Shown: piece after piece, positions 15,101 to 20,912 of the stretch
Layout: every line of letters begins with the position of its first letter
Numbering within the stretch: position 1 is the first letter of the stretch
DNA from: JAPLZH01 sp964450345
GTDB taxonomy: Bacteria > Patescibacteriota > Minisyncoccia > Phycocordibacterales > PALSA-1337
NCBI GenBank assembly: GCA_964450345.1
Contig: CAYVEL010000012.1
Location: 1 to 21,010, forward strand
Length of the DNA: 21,010 nucleotides
Reading direction: 5' to 3'
Translations under genes and position numbers: made by a program
The notes under the pieces: model-generated
Seen by the model: the letters and a program-made list of their open reading frames with translations, nothing else
Told to the model about the DNA's origin: nothing
Database searches by the model: none

Positions 15101-15375
15101 ACTATTACTTTGATCTGACCTTCATAGTTAAGCTTATTACTCTTTGCATAATGTTCATCATACTTTGGAGCAATAATTTCAAACTTAGTAAAAGAAAGCT
15201 CGAACTTTTTTTCAGAATAATCTTTTATAGGAGAAAATTCTTTAAAAGTTTCGGCAATGCCGTGCTCGATAAGCCAGTTAAATGACACTATCTGAGATTC
15301 GACAAGGTTTGGAAGTTTTGCTAACGGTTTTTTATATCGTCCGAAAAACTTCTGGGGTCTTGATGTGATCGCCAT
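12193..15375 (-). CDS. rpoB: RNA polymerase beta subunit RpoB
   Basis: 1060 residues, shorter than the 1180-1340 of most bacteria. The protrusion and lobes fill the first 370 residues. The rifampicin-pocket segment begins NQLSQFMLQENALAELEHLR (381-400), followed by TLSALGPGGLTRERAG. HYGRLCPIHTPEGPNIGL follows. The active-site stretch GDKLAGRHGNKG is at 826-837, and the C-terminal anchor (GGKAQGGGQRFGEMEVWAL) is intact. In the rifampicin segment, E. coli Asp516 corresponds to Leu388 and Arg529 to Thr401. The start ATG at 15375 opens with MAITSRPQKFFGRY, a usual RpoB beginning. A strong promoter and a leader of about 180 nt with a terminator-like hairpin precede it. Confidence 0.99.
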   Translation of the reverse strand: MAITSRPQKFFGRYKKPLAKLPNLVESQIVSFNWLIEHGIAETFKEFSPIKDYSEKKFELSFTKFEIIAPKYDEHYAKSNKLNYEGQIKVIVKLRNKIIGEEKEQEMFLAEIPMMTPHGTFIINGIERVVVPQLARSYGIFFTADEVKGKTVFGAKILPSRGVWIEIESDADGSIFVKIDKKRKFPVSSLLRVMGVKTNEEIMDLFQGDENARKTMELTISKDHAKTADESYVEIYKRLRDGDLASIENARDFIDAIFEPDRYDISKVGRMKFNKRFGIDQSDAALEKRVVDAEDIKNIIKKVVELNNTPDAIPDDIDHLSSRRVRYVGELLQNKMRVGMTQMKRNIQDRMSTIDPDVTLPASFISTRPFQARIKEFFTTNQLSQFMLQENALAELEHLRTLSALGPGGLTRERAGIEVRDVHPSHYGRLCPIHTPEGPNIGLVLRLATHARVNEFGMIETPYAKVKNGKVTDEVVYLNALEEENFKIAHGATAYDDSGKIVNDEVEVRHNGKPGLVKRDAVDYIDVSTNQAFSIATSLIPFLNHDDANRALMGSNMQKQATPCLVPEYPLVATGVERETVENTGRLFIAPEDGTITYADANKIVLEGKKKHEYKLVHFERTNGFTDFSQRPLVSLNQKVKKGDVLSDVSTSVDGQLAIGQNALVAFMSWSGANFEDAIIISERLVKNAKFSSIHIEEFVVNVRDTKLGPEVTTCDIPNVSETKLKNLAEDGIIRVGAEVKPGDILVGKITPKGETQLTPEERLLRSIFGEKARDVKDTSKRLENGKQGRVISVKIFSREKGDKLESGIIKKIYIEIAQVRSISVGDKLAGRHGNKGVISRILPEEDMPYMADGRQVDVILTPLGVPSRMNLGQIFELHLGLAANELGYQAIVPPFVGATDVEIKEELKKAGFNESGKMTLRDGRTGEEFSQPVSVGYMYILKLHHMVEDKIHMRSIGPYSLITQQPLGGKAQGGGQRFGEMEVWALLGYGASHTLREMLTVKSDDIQGRSATFDSIVKGERIRQPNIPASFNVLLSNLRGLALDVDLKRDDDVNEGENN

Positions 15376-15432
15376 TCTATTAAAAGTGGTTAAATTGGAT
15401 CGCCTTGAATAAAGTCGACAATACCAAACGAT

Positions 15433-15453
15433 AAAAACCTTCGAGGGAAGGTT
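15433..15453 (-). terminator. Possible attenuator hairpin in the rpoB leader
   Basis: A 7-bp stem (AACCTTC/GAAGGTT, 4-base loop) is followed by a run of five T on the minus strand, about 60 bp before the rpoB ATG. Because it lies between promoter and gene, it can only act as an attenuator. An alternative pairing partner, GAGGAAGG at 15525-15518, could compete for its 5' arm with one bulge. Confidence 0.5.
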
Positions 15454-15504
15454 ACTACAGTTCGGTGGTTATTTTTTATTTGTCTGTTTAAGCAAAAGGA
15501 CCAA

Positions 15505-15534
15505 TTAGCCTTGTAATCCTTCCTCTAGCGACAT
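15505..15534 (-). CDS. Possible 9-residue leader ORF of rpoB
   Basis: ATG at 15534-15532 opens MSLEEGLQG and ends in TAA at 15507-15505. It lies about 22 nt into the predicted transcript. The segment GAGGAAGG that could act as antiterminator is inside it. There is no ribosome-binding site, and an ORF this short is easily found by chance. Confidence 0.2.
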   Translation of the reverse strand: MSLEEGLQG

Positions 15535-15562
15535 TAACTCAATCAGTTAGAAGTTGCTTAGT

Positions 15563-15591
15563 ATCCTATCTGAAAATATGTTTTTTGTCAA
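15563..15591 (-). promoter_or_regulatory. Strong promoter of rpoBC
   Basis: Minus-strand consensus TTGACA (15591-15586), a 17-bp spacer and TAGGAT (15568-15563). Transcription would start near 15556 and give a leader of about 180 nt. The -35 abuts the T-tract of the upstream gene's terminator. Confidence 0.8.
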
Positions 15592-15596
15592 ATAAA

Positions 15597-15621
15597 AAGA
15601 CCCGGGATTAGACCGGGTCTT
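15597..15621 (-). terminator. Terminator of the gene at 15649-16113
   Basis: A 9-bp stem AAGACCCGG/CCGGGTCTT (15613-15621 with 15597-15605) with a 7-base loop and a T-tract on the minus strand, 28 bp after the stop codon. Confidence 0.88.
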
Positions 15622-15648
15622 ACACTTCAACTCCTCTCCACACCTGCT

Positions 15649-16113
15649 TCAAAAAATGATTTCCGCCCGACTTACTCCAGTATGATCTAGATTCGGTTGG
15701 TCGTTAGTCGCAACGATCTCTACAGTAATATTGCGACTATCTTTATACTCACCAAACTCCTCCTTGAGGAAAATAAGAAAATCATCTTCAGGATAATCCT
15801 TGTAATGAAACAACTTAATTTGTGTGGAAGTTCTTTTTAAAGTAACCTCCGCCCAAATCAAGTGCTTTTTACCAAGTGCCACCGACTCGCCCAGTATCAA
15901 ATAAATAAATTGGATTTTTTCTTCACTGTCGCCTTCGACGAAACGATGTCTAGAAGGACTACTCATTTCATCGATAATGTCGGCAACCAATTTCTTTGCC
16001 GTGTCGCGGTTAGTGCGTCTCATTCTTTTATTGCTAACAATGATTGGTAGCAATATGAGCCCAAAAACAAATACAAGGACCAGTATAGCAGCCATGATAA
16101 TTTCAAGTTTCAT
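15649..16113 (-). CDS. Small membrane-anchored protein of unknown function
   Basis: 154 residues. One strongly hydrophobic segment at about 4-27 is followed by the basic stretch NKRMRRTNR, suggesting an anchor with the rest in the cytoplasm. The soluble part has helical and strand-like stretches (RDTAKKLVADIIDEM; KHLIWAEVTLKR; SRNITVEIVA) but no motif I can name. The stop is TGA, which shows that TGA is not reassigned here. It is flanked by its own promoter-like sequence and by a clear terminator, so it is a single-gene unit upstream of rpoBC. Confidence 0.65.
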   Translation of the reverse strand: MKLEIIMAAILVLVFVFGLILLPIIVSNKRMRRTNRDTAKKLVADIIDEMSSPSRHRFVEGDSEEKIQFIYLILGESVALGKKHLIWAEVTLKRTSTQIKLFHYKDYPEDDFLIFLKEEFGEYKDSRNITVEIVATNDQPNLDHTGVSRAEIIF

Positions 16114-16169
16114 AAAAACAGATTTGGTTGATTTAGTTTTAGCTAAGTTTAGTTTAAAAAGAGCGTAAG

Positions 16170-16201
16170 ATTATATTGTCATAATAATATGGTAATGTCA
16201 A
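16170..16201 (-). promoter_or_regulatory. Possible promoter of the small membrane protein gene
   Basis: Minus-strand TTGACA (16201-16196) and TATAAT (16175-16170) are both perfect but 20 bp apart. The alternative -10 at 17 bp, CAATAT, is weak. The long spacer could mean weak or activator-dependent use. Confidence 0.35.
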
Positions 16202-16233
16202 TATGAATCTAACTATAAAAATAGATAGAAGAA

Positions 16234-17205
16234 TTACTTAATTACAGGACCGTTCTTAGTTATCCTAATTGGTATTTCTTTAATATTTAACCCCCTTTGA
16301 TTTTTATCACCTAAAATAATTTCTAGTCCGACACCCTTTTGTACTTCCTCACTAAAGTATTGATCGAAAATAAAGTTTCCTAGAGAATAATAAATTGGCA
16401 CACCTTTATACGATTCGTTTTCTTGTATCACATGAGCATGCGCCCCGATCACAGCATCAGCCCCTGCATCCACGAACTCACGCGCCATTTTCTTTTGAAT
16501 TGAATTCGCTTTATATGTATATTCCTCTCCCCAATGAGCGAATACGATTACATAGTCTGCTAAATTTTCAGATTTTAATCGCACGATCTCTGCAGAGATA
16601 TTTTCTAAATTTGAATAATATAATTCGTGATATCCTACTATCGCAATTCTTTTTCCATTAATAGTCTTAATGAAACGAATATCAGATTTATTAAATGGGT
16701 CTCCAAAATATTCCACCCCTGCGTTATTAAGTAATTTTTTAGTCTCAATAATTCCCTTCTCACCAAAATTATAACTATGATTATTCGCGAGACTCACAGC
16801 ATCTATTCCGACATTAGATAAACAAGTAGCTGTACTAGTAGCGAAAGTAAATCTTAAATCGGTGCCATTTGGTTTTGCGACTGGAGTATTAGAAGTTATT
16901 GCTCCTTCTAAATTAATTATAGTTAAATCAGCAGAATTAATTTCTGCTTTAACCCCATTAAACAATCCTTCGCAAGTAGATGAGGCGATTAGTTTTCGAA
17001 CATACCTATCGAACATTGCATCACCGAAAAATAGAATCTTAACAGGCTGGTCTTTTATCTCTACGGTATCAGAATAACCATCGAAATTATCTTTAGAAAC
17101 AGAAACCATTTTATATGTAGCACCAGTAAGACTGTAATAGAGAACTACAATCAAAAGCAAAACTACTAATCCAGAGAACAGAATTTTATAATTCTTTTTC
17201 TTCAT
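16234..17205 (-). CDS. CapA-family (PGA_cap) metallophosphoesterase-like protein
   Basis: 323 residues. A signal anchor at about 8-28 exports the remainder. The CapA/PgsA metallophosphoesterase-like motifs appear in order: ILFFGDAMFDRYV (Asp62), INLEGAIT (Glu100), SLANNHSYNFGEKG (Asn141, His143), FAHWGEEY (His224), GADAVIGAHAHVIQ (His256, His258) and YYSLGNFIFDQY. In Bacillus, CapA/PgsA takes part in poly-gamma-glutamate synthesis and export, but many relatives have other or unknown roles, and no capB or capC is near. The start overlaps the end of trmD by 20 bp in another frame, so it is translated from the trmD transcript. No clear terminator was seen after it. Confidence 0.88.
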   Translation of the reverse strand: MKKKNYKILFSGLVVLLLIVVLYYSLTGATYKMVSVSKDNFDGYSDTVEIKDQPVKILFFGDAMFDRYVRKLIASSTCEGLFNGVKAEINSADLTIINLEGAITSNTPVAKPNGTDLRFTFATSTATCLSNVGIDAVSLANNHSYNFGEKGIIETKKLLNNAGVEYFGDPFNKSDIRFIKTINGKRIAIVGYHELYYSNLENISAEIVRLKSENLADYVIVFAHWGEEYTYKANSIQKKMAREFVDAGADAVIGAHAHVIQENESYKGVPIYYSLGNFIFDQYFSEEVQKGVGLEIILGDKNQRGLNIKEIPIRITKNGPVIK

Positions 17206-17887
17206 TCTTTTTTGCGCGCCACTCCTCTATTAGTTTATGATTTCCAGACAGAAGAACTTTCGGAACTTTATAATTTTTATTTTTCCATTTTATAACTTCA
17301 GGTCTAGTATACATTTCTGGACTTGCTGCACGATTCTCTTCTAAAGAATTCTTATCGCCAATTACACCCTCCACTCTTCTAGACACAGAATCAATAATTA
17401 TCATTGCTGGCAATTCTCCTCCAGTAAGCACATATGGACCCACGGAAACTTCTTCCATCTTATATATCTTTTGAATTCTTGAATCTATACCTTCATATCT
17501 TCCAGAAACTAAAATTAAATCTGAATACTTTTTCGAATACTCTTCGGCTACTTTATTATCAAATTGTCTTCCACGAGGACTCATTAAAAGAATCTTCGCT
17601 TTCTTTTTGTTCTTAATCTTCTTTAGGGCGGAATCTATCGCACGAGCCACAGGAAGTACTTCCATAACCATTCCAGGACCTCCACCATATGGTCTGTCAT
17701 CTATTCTTCTGTCGGCATAAGTAGAAGTCTTCTTAATGCGACCCTTTGAGTCTTTTGCATCAGAAAAATCGATTGGATTGTAAAATTTAAAATCCAAGAG
17801 CTTTCTCTCTTTCGCTTTTTTAAGAAGTGACTCGTTCAAATATGAGTCAAAACTGTTCGGGAATATGCTGACTATATGGAATTTCAT
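17186..17887 (-). CDS. trmD: tRNA (guanine-N1-)-methyltransferase TrmD
   Basis: 233 residues, full length for the family. It transfers methyl from S-adenosylmethionine to N1 of G37 in tRNAs, preventing +1 frameshifts. The SPOUT trefoil-knot signatures are all present: DDRPYGGGPGMVM (63-75), LMSPRGRQF (about 100-108), ILVSGRYEGIDSRI (125-138), SVGPYVLTGGELPAM (about 148-162), and the C-terminal SPEMYTRPEVI and PKVLLSGNHKLIEEWR. The catalytic Asp fits Asp164 (IIIDSVSRR). The usual rimM/rplS partners are absent; instead the 3' end overlaps a CapA-family gene. The promoter sits so close to the ATG that the mRNA would be leaderless. Confidence 0.98.
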   Translation of the reverse strand: MKFHIVSIFPNSFDSYLNESLLKKAKERKLLDFKFYNPIDFSDAKDSKGRIKKTSTYADRRIDDRPYGGGPGMVMEVLPVARAIDSALKKIKNKKKAKILLMSPRGRQFDNKVAEEYSKKYSDLILVSGRYEGIDSRIQKIYKMEEVSVGPYVLTGGELPAMIIIDSVSRRVEGVIGDKNSLEENRAASPEMYTRPEVIKWKNKNYKVPKVLLSGNHKLIEEWRAKKNEEKEL

Positions 17888-17895
17888 TAGAAATG

Positions 17896-17924
17896 ATAAT
17901 ACATCATTTTTAGCCTTTTGTCTA
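17896..17924 (-). promoter_or_regulatory. Promoter of trmD, leaderless arrangement
   Basis: Minus-strand TAGACA (17924-17919), a 17-bp spacer and TATTAT (17901-17896). Only eight bases separate the -10 from the ATG at 17887, so the transcript would start at the initiation codon. Confidence 0.6.
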
Positions 17925-17929
17925 ATTAC

Positions 17930-17993
17930 AAATAATAGAAATATCTTTTATCGAGACGATTATAAGTCTCTCAAAAAGATATTTCTATTATTT
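17930..17993 (-). terminator. Nested-hairpin terminator of helD
   Basis: A 20-bp outer stem (17974-17993 with 17930-17949) encloses a 5-bp inner stem GAGAC/GTCTC. The outer stem begins inside the helD stop codon (17994-17992), so there is no untranslated tail before the terminator. The outer stem is AT-rich; the 3' side ends in a T-containing stretch rather than a clean T run. Confidence 0.7.
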
Positions 17994-19800
17994 ATTTCAT
18001 AATTTCAGACAGAGTACACTGTCCTATTACATGCAGTTCGCTTATAGCTCTAGTAAGTGCGACGTAAAGCAAATCTTTTTGAATACGTTTTTTCTCATCT
18101 ATGAAAGCCTCTGGAAATCCAGAAAGATGTTTTAATGAAAACATTTCTGAATTAATACCGACCAGATAAACAGCGTCGAACTCCACACCCTGAGATTGCG
18201 CCATTGTTATCACATGAACTTTTTTATTATCTTTAAAATGATCTTTTAGATAGTCTATATCCGATTCATCCTTACCGATCACACCGATAGTATCTGCTTT
18301 GTTTTCTTTTATATATGAAATGACTTCTTCTTTTCCGGAATCAGTAGAAATAGAGTTTAAAATCTTTTTTTCTGAAACCTTTACTCCGTCTCTTATTCCT
18401 TCTGGTATTTCAATCGAGTAACCGAGCGTACGAATATATTCCAAAATCTGTTTCGTATTTCTATACACCTTATGGAGCCTAACTTCCCTCTCTTTGCTGA
18501 ATTTAATTCCAATACTGTCCCAATTTTTAATCGTTCCACTTAGAACCTGCTGAGCCATATCGCCTACGTATATAACTGATCTAGTATTTTGATTTATACA
18601 GCTATTAAATAATTTCAATTGCTCTGGCATATAGTTCTGAAATTCATCGAATATTGCGAGCGAATAATTTAAAACGTGCTTTCTGGTTTTATTATGTATT
18701 TCCCCATCATGTCCCACAACTCTATGTTTCGTCTTAATTTCAAAAGATTTATGTTTTTCAAAATACGACATTAAAGCAATAGTCAGATCGATTCTATCAA
18801 TACCAGTCTCTAAATGTTTTTTAATAAATTTATTTGTGACGATCCATGCTGGAATATTCTTTTTAGAAATCATCTCTAGTCTTTCAAATTCTTTCTGATT
18901 CTTATCTTGTTCAGAAGAACCTCTACGATTCACATATAAAATCTTATCCTTAACAGGATCAAATCCAAGTGCCATACAAGCCCATTCAAAGAAAGTGGTA
19001 ATATTTACATTTTTAATTCCAAGACTTGGAAGAAGATGTGAGAAATATTCTTTCGTGCCATTGTCCTGAACGAACACAATAACATTATCAGTGGGATATA
19101 AATGTGCCGTATCTGGAGACTGAATGAGATATGCCACTCTGTGTAGTGCTAGAGTAGTCTTACCAGAACCAGCAGGACCAGATATAACGAATGGACCAGA
19201 GTGATGTGCACGAATCACAGCATCCTGCGCCTTTTCCATCACAGCTATAATTTCTGGAAGAATAAAACCTTCTTTCTTTACTGAAAAATGTTCTTGGTAT
19301 ATTAAATCCCTAGGTGAATCTACAGACTCTGTAGCGAAGAAGACTACTTTACCGTCCACGATCATATACTGATCTTTTTTATTTAAAATAGCTTTCTTTA
19401 TCACTTCACCCGGTAACTCATATTCTACAGGTCCAGGATTTTCAAATCTCATTGAAGCCACAGGTGACACCCAAGAATAAATATTCTTTTCAATAAACTG
19501 ATGTTTGGAAAAATAAAAGCTTTTCTTTTCTTTCAGTTCTGTGTCCTTATCTAAATATTCTAGTTCGCATTTAACGAAGAACGGTGATCCTCTTAAATGA
19601 TTAAGCTCTTCTACTCTAGATTCTAAATGCATGAGTATTTTCATATGCAGAGCCTGATCTTCTGGATTCATAGATTTAATTTCAGCAATAGATTTTCGTG
19701 GAATTTCCGCAATCTTCTTTTTTTCCACATCAACATCAGACTGTACATCGACAATCACTTTCTTCAAATCATCTAATAGTTTTTGTTTTTTGTTATCCAT
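17992..19800 (-). CDS. helD: HelD-like superfamily 1 helicase (RNA polymerase-associated type)
   Basis: 602 residues. A coiled-coil-like N-terminus (about 1-70) is followed by a HelD-type domain: RGSPFFVKCELEY (70-82), then YSWVSPVASMRFENPGPVEY (108-127) and KKDQYMIVDGKV (141-152). The SF1 ATPase follows: Walker A GPAGSGKT (208-215), motif II IFDEFQ (383-388, Asp385-Glu386), motif III YVGDMAQQ (411-418), motif IV YRNTKQI (446-452), motif V ITMAQSQGVEFD (531-542) and motif VI LLYVALTRAISELHV (577-591). Known HelD proteins bind RNA polymerase and release stalled complexes; actinobacterial ones can protect against rifampicin. This one is shorter than Bacillus HelD. The gene can only be reached by transcription passing a terminator located just before its ATG. 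Confidence 0.88.
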   Translation of the reverse strand: MDNKKQKLLDDLKKVIVDVQSDVDVEKKKIAEIPRKSIAEIKSMNPEDQALHMKILMHLESRVEELNHLRGSPFFVKCELEYLDKDTELKEKKSFYFSKHQFIEKNIYSWVSPVASMRFENPGPVEYELPGEVIKKAILNKKDQYMIVDGKVVFFATESVDSPRDLIYQEHFSVKKEGFILPEIIAVMEKAQDAVIRAHHSGPFVISGPAGSGKTTLALHRVAYLIQSPDTAHLYPTDNVIVFVQDNGTKEYFSHLLPSLGIKNVNITTFFEWACMALGFDPVKDKILYVNRRGSSEQDKNQKEFERLEMISKKNIPAWIVTNKFIKKHLETGIDRIDLTIALMSYFEKHKSFEIKTKHRVVGHDGEIHNKTRKHVLNYSLAIFDEFQNYMPEQLKLFNSCINQNTRSVIYVGDMAQQVLSGTIKNWDSIGIKFSKEREVRLHKVYRNTKQILEYIRTLGYSIEIPEGIRDGVKVSEKKILNSISTDSGKEEVISYIKENKADTIGVIGKDESDIDYLKDHFKDNKKVHVITMAQSQGVEFDAVYLVGINSEMFSLKHLSGFPEAFIDEKKRIQKDLLYVALTRAISELHVIGQCTLSEIMK

Positions 19801-19811
19801 ATTTTTATTGT

Positions 19812-19842
19812 TAAAAAGAAAAAATCGCCTGTTTTGGCGATT
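19812..19842 (-). terminator. Attenuator: intrinsic terminator between leader ORF and helD
   Basis: A 7-bp stem AATCGCC/GGCGATT (19836-19842 with 19823-19829) with a 6-base loop is followed on the minus strand by TTTTTTCTTTTT. It ends only 11 bases before the helD ATG, and no promoter fits in between. Its 5' arm starts at the base right after the stop codon of the leader ORF, so a ribosome on that stop would cover the arm and block termination. Confidence 0.85.
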
Positions 19843-19902
19843 CTAGTTAACCCTGCCTCTCCTAGAGAGGTTATTTATTTTTACTCTAATTCTGCACTTC
19901 AT
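19843..19902 (-). CDS. Arginine-rich 19-residue leader peptide of helD
   Basis: ATG at 19902-19900 to TAG at 19845-19843 encodes MKCRIRVKINNLSRRGRVN. Five of 19 residues are Arg, all AGA or AGG. The start lies nine bases after the -10 box, so the message is leaderless or nearly so, like other genes here. The stop abuts the attenuator stem. Codons 12-16 contain the hairpin CCTCTC-TAG-GAGAGG (19870-19856). This is the layout of ribosome-mediated attenuation, where the position of the ribosome on the leader decides whether transcription reaches the downstream gene. The alternative is an independent small gene with its own terminator. It is too short for composition tests. Confidence 0.55.
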   Translation of the reverse strand: MKCRIRVKINNLSRRGRVN

Positions 19903-19911
19903 TAGACTAAT

Positions 19912-19940
19912 ACTATATAACAATAAATGAAAGTGTGCAA
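19912..19940 (-). promoter_or_regulatory. Promoter of the helD leader and helD
   Basis: Minus-strand TTGCAC (19940-19935), a 17-bp spacer and TATAGT (19917-19912). It is isolated from the upstream gene by the terminator at 19985-20015. Confidence 0.7.
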
Positions 19941-19984
19941 ATGCTTTACACCCATAACAATGTGACTTTTTAAAGATAATAAAA

Positions 19985-20015
19985 AACCACCAGGAATACT
20001 GATTCTCTGGTGGTT
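19985..20015 (-). terminator. Terminator of the HEXXH protein gene
   Basis: A 9-bp stem AACCACCAG/CTGGTGGTT, then a one-base bulge and an inner GAAT/ATTC stem with a CAGT loop, followed by a T run on the minus strand. It lies 34 bp after the stop codon. Confidence 0.88.
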
Positions 20016-20048
20016 GAAATATAATCTAAAAACTTAAAGACTACGAAA

Positions 20049-20783
20049 CTATGGTTTGCTTACAAGCTTTCCCTTCTCCAATGAATACCTAGTTGAGAAG
20101 CCTTTCAATAAATCTTTATTTAGCTGAACAGCATTACCTGTTGTTTGAAGCTGATAAAAACCATATAAAAAAGTCTCAGGAGTTTCTCCTTTTCTGGTCG
20201 CCTCATATATCACTGGGACAAGGTATGGTTTCTTAATTTTTTTCGCAAACCCCCACTCTTTCGAAACCGCACTCCATTCCATATCCCAAATTTTTTGAGC
20301 AGTTAATTCCTCAGACTCTACCTTATTTGAGATCAACGGTATTAATTTATACTTACCATTAAAATGATCATCAATATGAACAGCTTCGTGATACAAGGCA
20401 AGTAAGAGGTAATCATTTTTATCTGCTGGATTCGTAATTTCCGCAACATCCAAAATAAAACGAAAGTTATACCAAAGGAACACTTGTTCCTTTCCACCAT
20501 TCTGCTCTAGCGACGAACTCATCTCTGGTAAAAAATCATTTGCCGCAAAAAGCACTTTGCCCGTCTTAATCAAATCAAGTAGTCGGGTATTCACCAATGG
20601 GTCAGGATGACTAATGATAAGTTTTTTAATCTTTTCATAAGCCTTCTGATCCAAGAGTTTTATTTCGGCTGATTCAGAATTTGAACTTGCATTAGCACTT
20701 AAATTAAAGCTTGTATTGGTCTCGGCGAAAACAATACCAATTAGAGACAGGGACAGAGAAATTACCGCAATTGTCTTTTTCAT
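20049..20783 (-). CDS. Secreted protein with HEXXH zinc-peptidase motif
   Basis: 244 residues. Residues 1-20 form a signal peptide ending VFA, with mature protein from about Glu21. The key feature is LLALYHEAVHIDDHFNG, where HEAVH (132-136) fits the HEXXH zinc-binding and catalytic motif. A downstream helix with Glu (ESEELTAQKIWDMEWSAVSKEW, 156-177 region) could supply the third ligand, as in gluzincin-type metallopeptidases. I cannot place it in a named family. It is a single-gene unit ending in a clear terminator, with no obvious good promoter upstream. The likely role is an extracytoplasmic metallopeptidase of unknown substrate; a non-catalytic relative is possible. Confidence 0.65.
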   Translation of the reverse strand: MKKTIAVISLSLSLIGIVFAETNTSFNLSANASSNSESAEIKLLDQKAYEKIKKLIISHPDPLVNTRLLDLIKTGKVLFAANDFLPEMSSSLEQNGGKEQVFLWYNFRFILDVAEITNPADKNDYLLLALYHEAVHIDDHFNGKYKLIPLISNKVESEELTAQKIWDMEWSAVSKEWGFAKKIKKPYLVPVIYEATRKGETPETFLYGFYQLQTTGNAVQLNKDLLKGFSTRYSLEKGKLVSKP

Positions 20784-20866
20784 AATTATTTATTTTTCAA
20801 AGGTTCAAGAGTTTAATATCCGCAATGAGTGTTTTAACTAAACAAAATCAGACCAATTTTTACCAC

Positions 20867-20904
20867 ATAAAAAGCGCCTTCGCAATTGCGAAGGCGCTTT
20901 TTAT
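20867..20904 (-). terminator. Palindromic terminator of the right-edge gene
   Basis: A 38-base perfect palindrome (19-bp arms 20867-20885 and 20886-20904) with core GCGCCTTCGC and flanking A/T runs, eight bases after the stop codon of the right-edge gene. Confidence 0.88.
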
Positions 20905-20912
20905 TTTTATAT

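Noticed and set aside
17992..19800. helD read as UvrD, Rep or PcrA repair helicase
   Set aside because: The N-terminal part carries the HelD-type pattern before Walker A and lacks the 1B/2B layout of UvrD, so HelD-like fits better. Certainty is limited without a profile search.
19843..19902. Leader region of helD as a known riboswitch such as preQ1-I
   Set aside because: The CCTCTC/GAGAGG hairpin before a terminator is superficially similar, but the conserved preQ1 loop and A-rich tail are not present, and the leader ORF explains the arrangement.
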